NCBI RefSeq assembly: GCF_937875145.1
Contig: NZ_CALNCS010000077.1
Span: 1-7,668 of the forward strand
From: Alkalibaculum bacchi
GTDB lineage: Bacteria > Bacillota > Clostridia > Eubacteriales > Alkalibacteraceae
Direction: 5' to 3'
DNA length: 7,668 nt
A program made the position numbers and the translations under genes. This document shows, in pieces, positions 6,627-7,668 of the stretch (position 1 is its first letter; each line of letters begins with the position of its first letter). The notes below the pieces were generated by a model. It had not been told where the DNA came from. It ran no database searches and saw nothing but the letters and a program-made list of their open reading frames with translations.

Positions 6627-7409
6627 TCATCCCTCTATAATTTGAATAAAATTATCAACGGATTGGCATTTACCTGTTTCTTCATTTATTTCCGTTATAA
6701 TTCCATTGATTTGAACAGGACCTTGTGCTAAATCGTATTTAGCAGGTCGATTGTTTTGCATCTGCTGTATAATAATATCTTTATCTACTCCTAAAATCCC
6801 ATCTAGGGGACCTGTCATTCCGATATCTGTAATATACCCTGTACCTCCATTTAATATCCTTTTATCTGCAGTTTGCACATGAGTATGTGTCCCATATACT
6901 AAGGATATTCGGCCATCGCAATAATAGCCCATAGCTAATTTTTCAGATGTAGCCTCTGCATGAAAGTCTAAGATAATAATATTACATTGTTTAGAAATCT
7001 CGTAAAGGATTTTATCTATAGTATGAAATGGATTCGTTAAATTTGAAAGATAAATTACCCCGGATAAGTTGATTACGCCAATAGCGGTTTCGCCTTTATG
7101 AATTATAGTATAACCCTTTCCAGGACAAGGATCTGGATAGTTAGCAGGTCTGATCAATTGAGGGTAAGATTCAATATAAGTCAAAATTTCTTTTTTATCC
7201 CAAACGTGATTACCTGTTGTAATTACATCAATATCTAATTCAAATAATTCCTTGGCGTTTTTCTCTGTTAAACCTCTCCCTGCAGATGCGTTTTCTCCAT
7301 TAACAATAACTAAATCCGGCTTATATTCTTCTCTTAAATGAGATAATTGGCTTGCTACAGCATTTCGACCTGGACGTCCAACAATATCTCCTAGTATTAA
7401 TATTTTCAA
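6627..7409 (-). CDS. ymdB: YmdB-like metallophosphoesterase (TIGR00282 family)
   Basis: This 260-residue cytoplasmic dimetal phosphoesterase matches the YmdB family over its full length. Visible ligands are D8 in ILGDIVGRPGR, E39 and N40 in VNGENASAGRG, N67 and H68 in TTGNHVWD, H150 in LDFHAEATSEK, and H175 and H177 in YGTHTHVQT. The GYITDIGMTGP signature is at about 191-201. In Bacillus subtilis YmdB hydrolyses 2',3'- and 3',5'-cyclic nucleotides, affects the choice between biofilm and motility, and interacts with RNA turnover. The start is a TTG at 7409, preceded by AGGAGG 7 bases upstream; no better start exists, and the sequence begins exactly at the conserved MKILILGDIVG. In related genomes the gene often follows rny (RNase Y), which would lie outside this window. 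It has its own promoter and a structured leader. The PHP phosphatase lies 103 bases downstream. Confidence 0.95.
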   Translation of the reverse strand: MKILILGDIVGRPGRNAVASQLSHLREEYKPDLVIVNGENASAGRGLTEKNAKELFELDIDVITTGNHVWDKKEILTYIESYPQLIRPANYPDPCPGKGYTIIHKGETAIGVINLSGVIYLSNLTNPFHTIDKILYEISKQCNIIILDFHAEATSEKLAMGYYCDGRISLVYGTHTHVQTADKRILNGGTGYITDIGMTGPLDGILGVDKDIIIQQMQNNRPAKYDLAQGPVQINGIITEINEETGKCQSVDNFIQIIEG

Positions 7410-7461
7410 AATAACTCCTCCTACTGTATACGATTAGTATGTTATCACATATAAGTCCCAG

Positions 7462-7566
7462 ATTGCCTCAGCTGCTTTGTAGCTTCTCGCTCATAGAACC
7501 ACTCCATTTTCTCGTGCAAGCACGAAAAATGTCCTAATTTCTGCGAGCTAATCTGCTGATGCAAAT
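7462..7566 (-). other. Long imperfect hairpin in the ymdB leader
   Basis: Outer arms GCATCAGC and GCTGAGGC pair at seven of eight positions. Inner pairings follow in order: AGCT/AGCT, CGC/GCG, AGAA/TTCT, CATTTT/AAAATG and TCGTG/CACGA, closing on a CAAG/CTTG tetraloop at 7517-7520. The small bulges lie between the helices. On the complementary strand it forms nearly the whole leader of the ymdB-like gene, beginning about where transcription should start. It could be a regulatory or stabilising 5' RNA structure, or a palindromic mobile repeat. I recognise no known riboswitch or T-box motif in it. Confidence 0.55.
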
Positions 7567-7575
7567 ATTATATCA
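7567..7575 (-). promoter_or_regulatory. Extended -10 promoter of the ymdB-like gene
   Basis: The complementary strand reads TGATATAAT (7575-7567), a perfect -10 with the TG extension. The -35 region falls in the hairpin at 7583-7614 and is not consensus. Transcription should start near 7560 and give a leader of about 150 bases. Confidence 0.55.
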
Positions 7576-7582
7576 TAAATAT

Positions 7583-7614
7583 GCCACAGCTTGCCTTATT
7601 TATAGGCAAGTGGC
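7583..7614. terminator. Strong hairpin upstream of ymdB, possible terminator of the preceding gene
   Basis: GCCAC and GTGGC (7583-7587, 7610-7614) and TTGCCT and AGGCAA (7591-7596, 7604-7609) pair as an 11-base stem with a 3-base bulge and a 7-base AT loop. The leftward flank is AT-rich (ATATTTATG) but not a true U-tract. It may end a leftward gene lying beyond the window or belong to a larger structured leader. Confidence 0.45.
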
Positions 7615-7618
7615 CACG

Positions 7619-7638
7619 GTAATCGCATGAAGGATTAC
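7619..7638. repeat. Small hairpin
   Basis: GTAATC (7619-7624) and GATTAC (7633-7638) pair around an 8-base loop. It is the third hairpin in a run between 7462 and 7638. I see no coding frame on either strand here that looks like the end of an upstream gene. Confidence 0.35.
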
Positions 7639-7668
7639 TCTTCTTAAACATTTTGAACTTTACTTTTT

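Noticed and set aside
7439..7450. ATGT-N4-ACAT dyad just after the ymdB hairpin as a PadR site
   Set aside because: The arms are only four or five bases and the spacing differs from both the classic PadR motif and the dyad in the PHP leader.
7445..7564. A 39-codon leftward frame inside the ymdB leader, from TTG to TGA
   Set aside because: It has no ribosome binding site, its start is at the predicted transcript end, and the bases are already explained by the long hairpin. A leader peptide is possible but unsupported.
7462..7566. T-box or known riboswitch in the ymdB leader
   Set aside because: No T-box sequence or known riboswitch core is visible, and no anti-terminator or terminator pair with a U-tract follows.
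1..7668. CRISPR arrays, tRNA or rRNA genes, insertion sequences, integrase or phage structural genes
   Set aside because: I found no regularly spaced repeats, no cloverleaf-like sequence and no transposase or integrase motifs. The DUF1906 protein alone is not enough to call a prophage.

Overview
The window looks like chromosomal DNA from a low-GC anaerobic Firmicute of the Clostridia type. It is AT-rich, has strong AGGAGG-type ribosome binding sites and several non-AUG starts, and carries a TIGR00282/YmdB-type phosphoesterase with a linked PHP phosphatase, a PadR regulator and a subgroup-I aspartate aminotransferase. An Alkaliphilus-like or related clostridial genome is my best guess, but no single gene fixes the genus.

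Region 1 (1-2791). A divergent pair shares a 147-base intergenic region. Leftward runs the 5' part of an unrecognised, aromatic-rich protein cut off by the window edge. Rightward runs a 733-residue cell-wall protein with four peptidoglycan-binding-like repeats, a DUF1906/Rv2525c-like glycoside-hydrolase-like domain, an unrecognised C-terminal region and a very hydrophobic tail. It has no signal peptide. An inverted repeat lies over both predicted promoters. A 28-base perfect palindrome ends the rightward gene and also serves the convergent genes that follow.

Region 2 (2790-4110). Two leftward, tandem, paralogous YcxB-like membrane proteins are coupled across a few bases. Both appear to start at non-AUG codons. 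The one translated first has its best-placed ribosome binding site in front of an ATA codon. Upstream lies a promoter-like sequence with a 16-base dyad between its -35 and -10 boxes.

Region 3 (4111-7409). Four leftward genes read ymdB-like phosphoesterase, PHP-domain phosphatase, PadR regulator, aspartate aminotransferase. The last three are packed within 4 and 15 bases of one another and form an operon. The phosphatase has its own extended -10 promoter and a dyad in its leader, a candidate site for PadR autoregulation. The two phosphoesterases fit nucleotide or RNA turnover. The aminotransferase is metabolic and may be what PadR controls.

Region 4 (7410-7668). There is no gene here. The region holds three hairpins and an extended -10 promoter, so that the predicted ymdB transcript would begin at the base of an imperfect hairpin of about 105 bases.

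The best candidates for something undescribed are the divergent cell-wall/unknown gene pair with its shared operator, and the structured leader in front of the ymdB-like gene.
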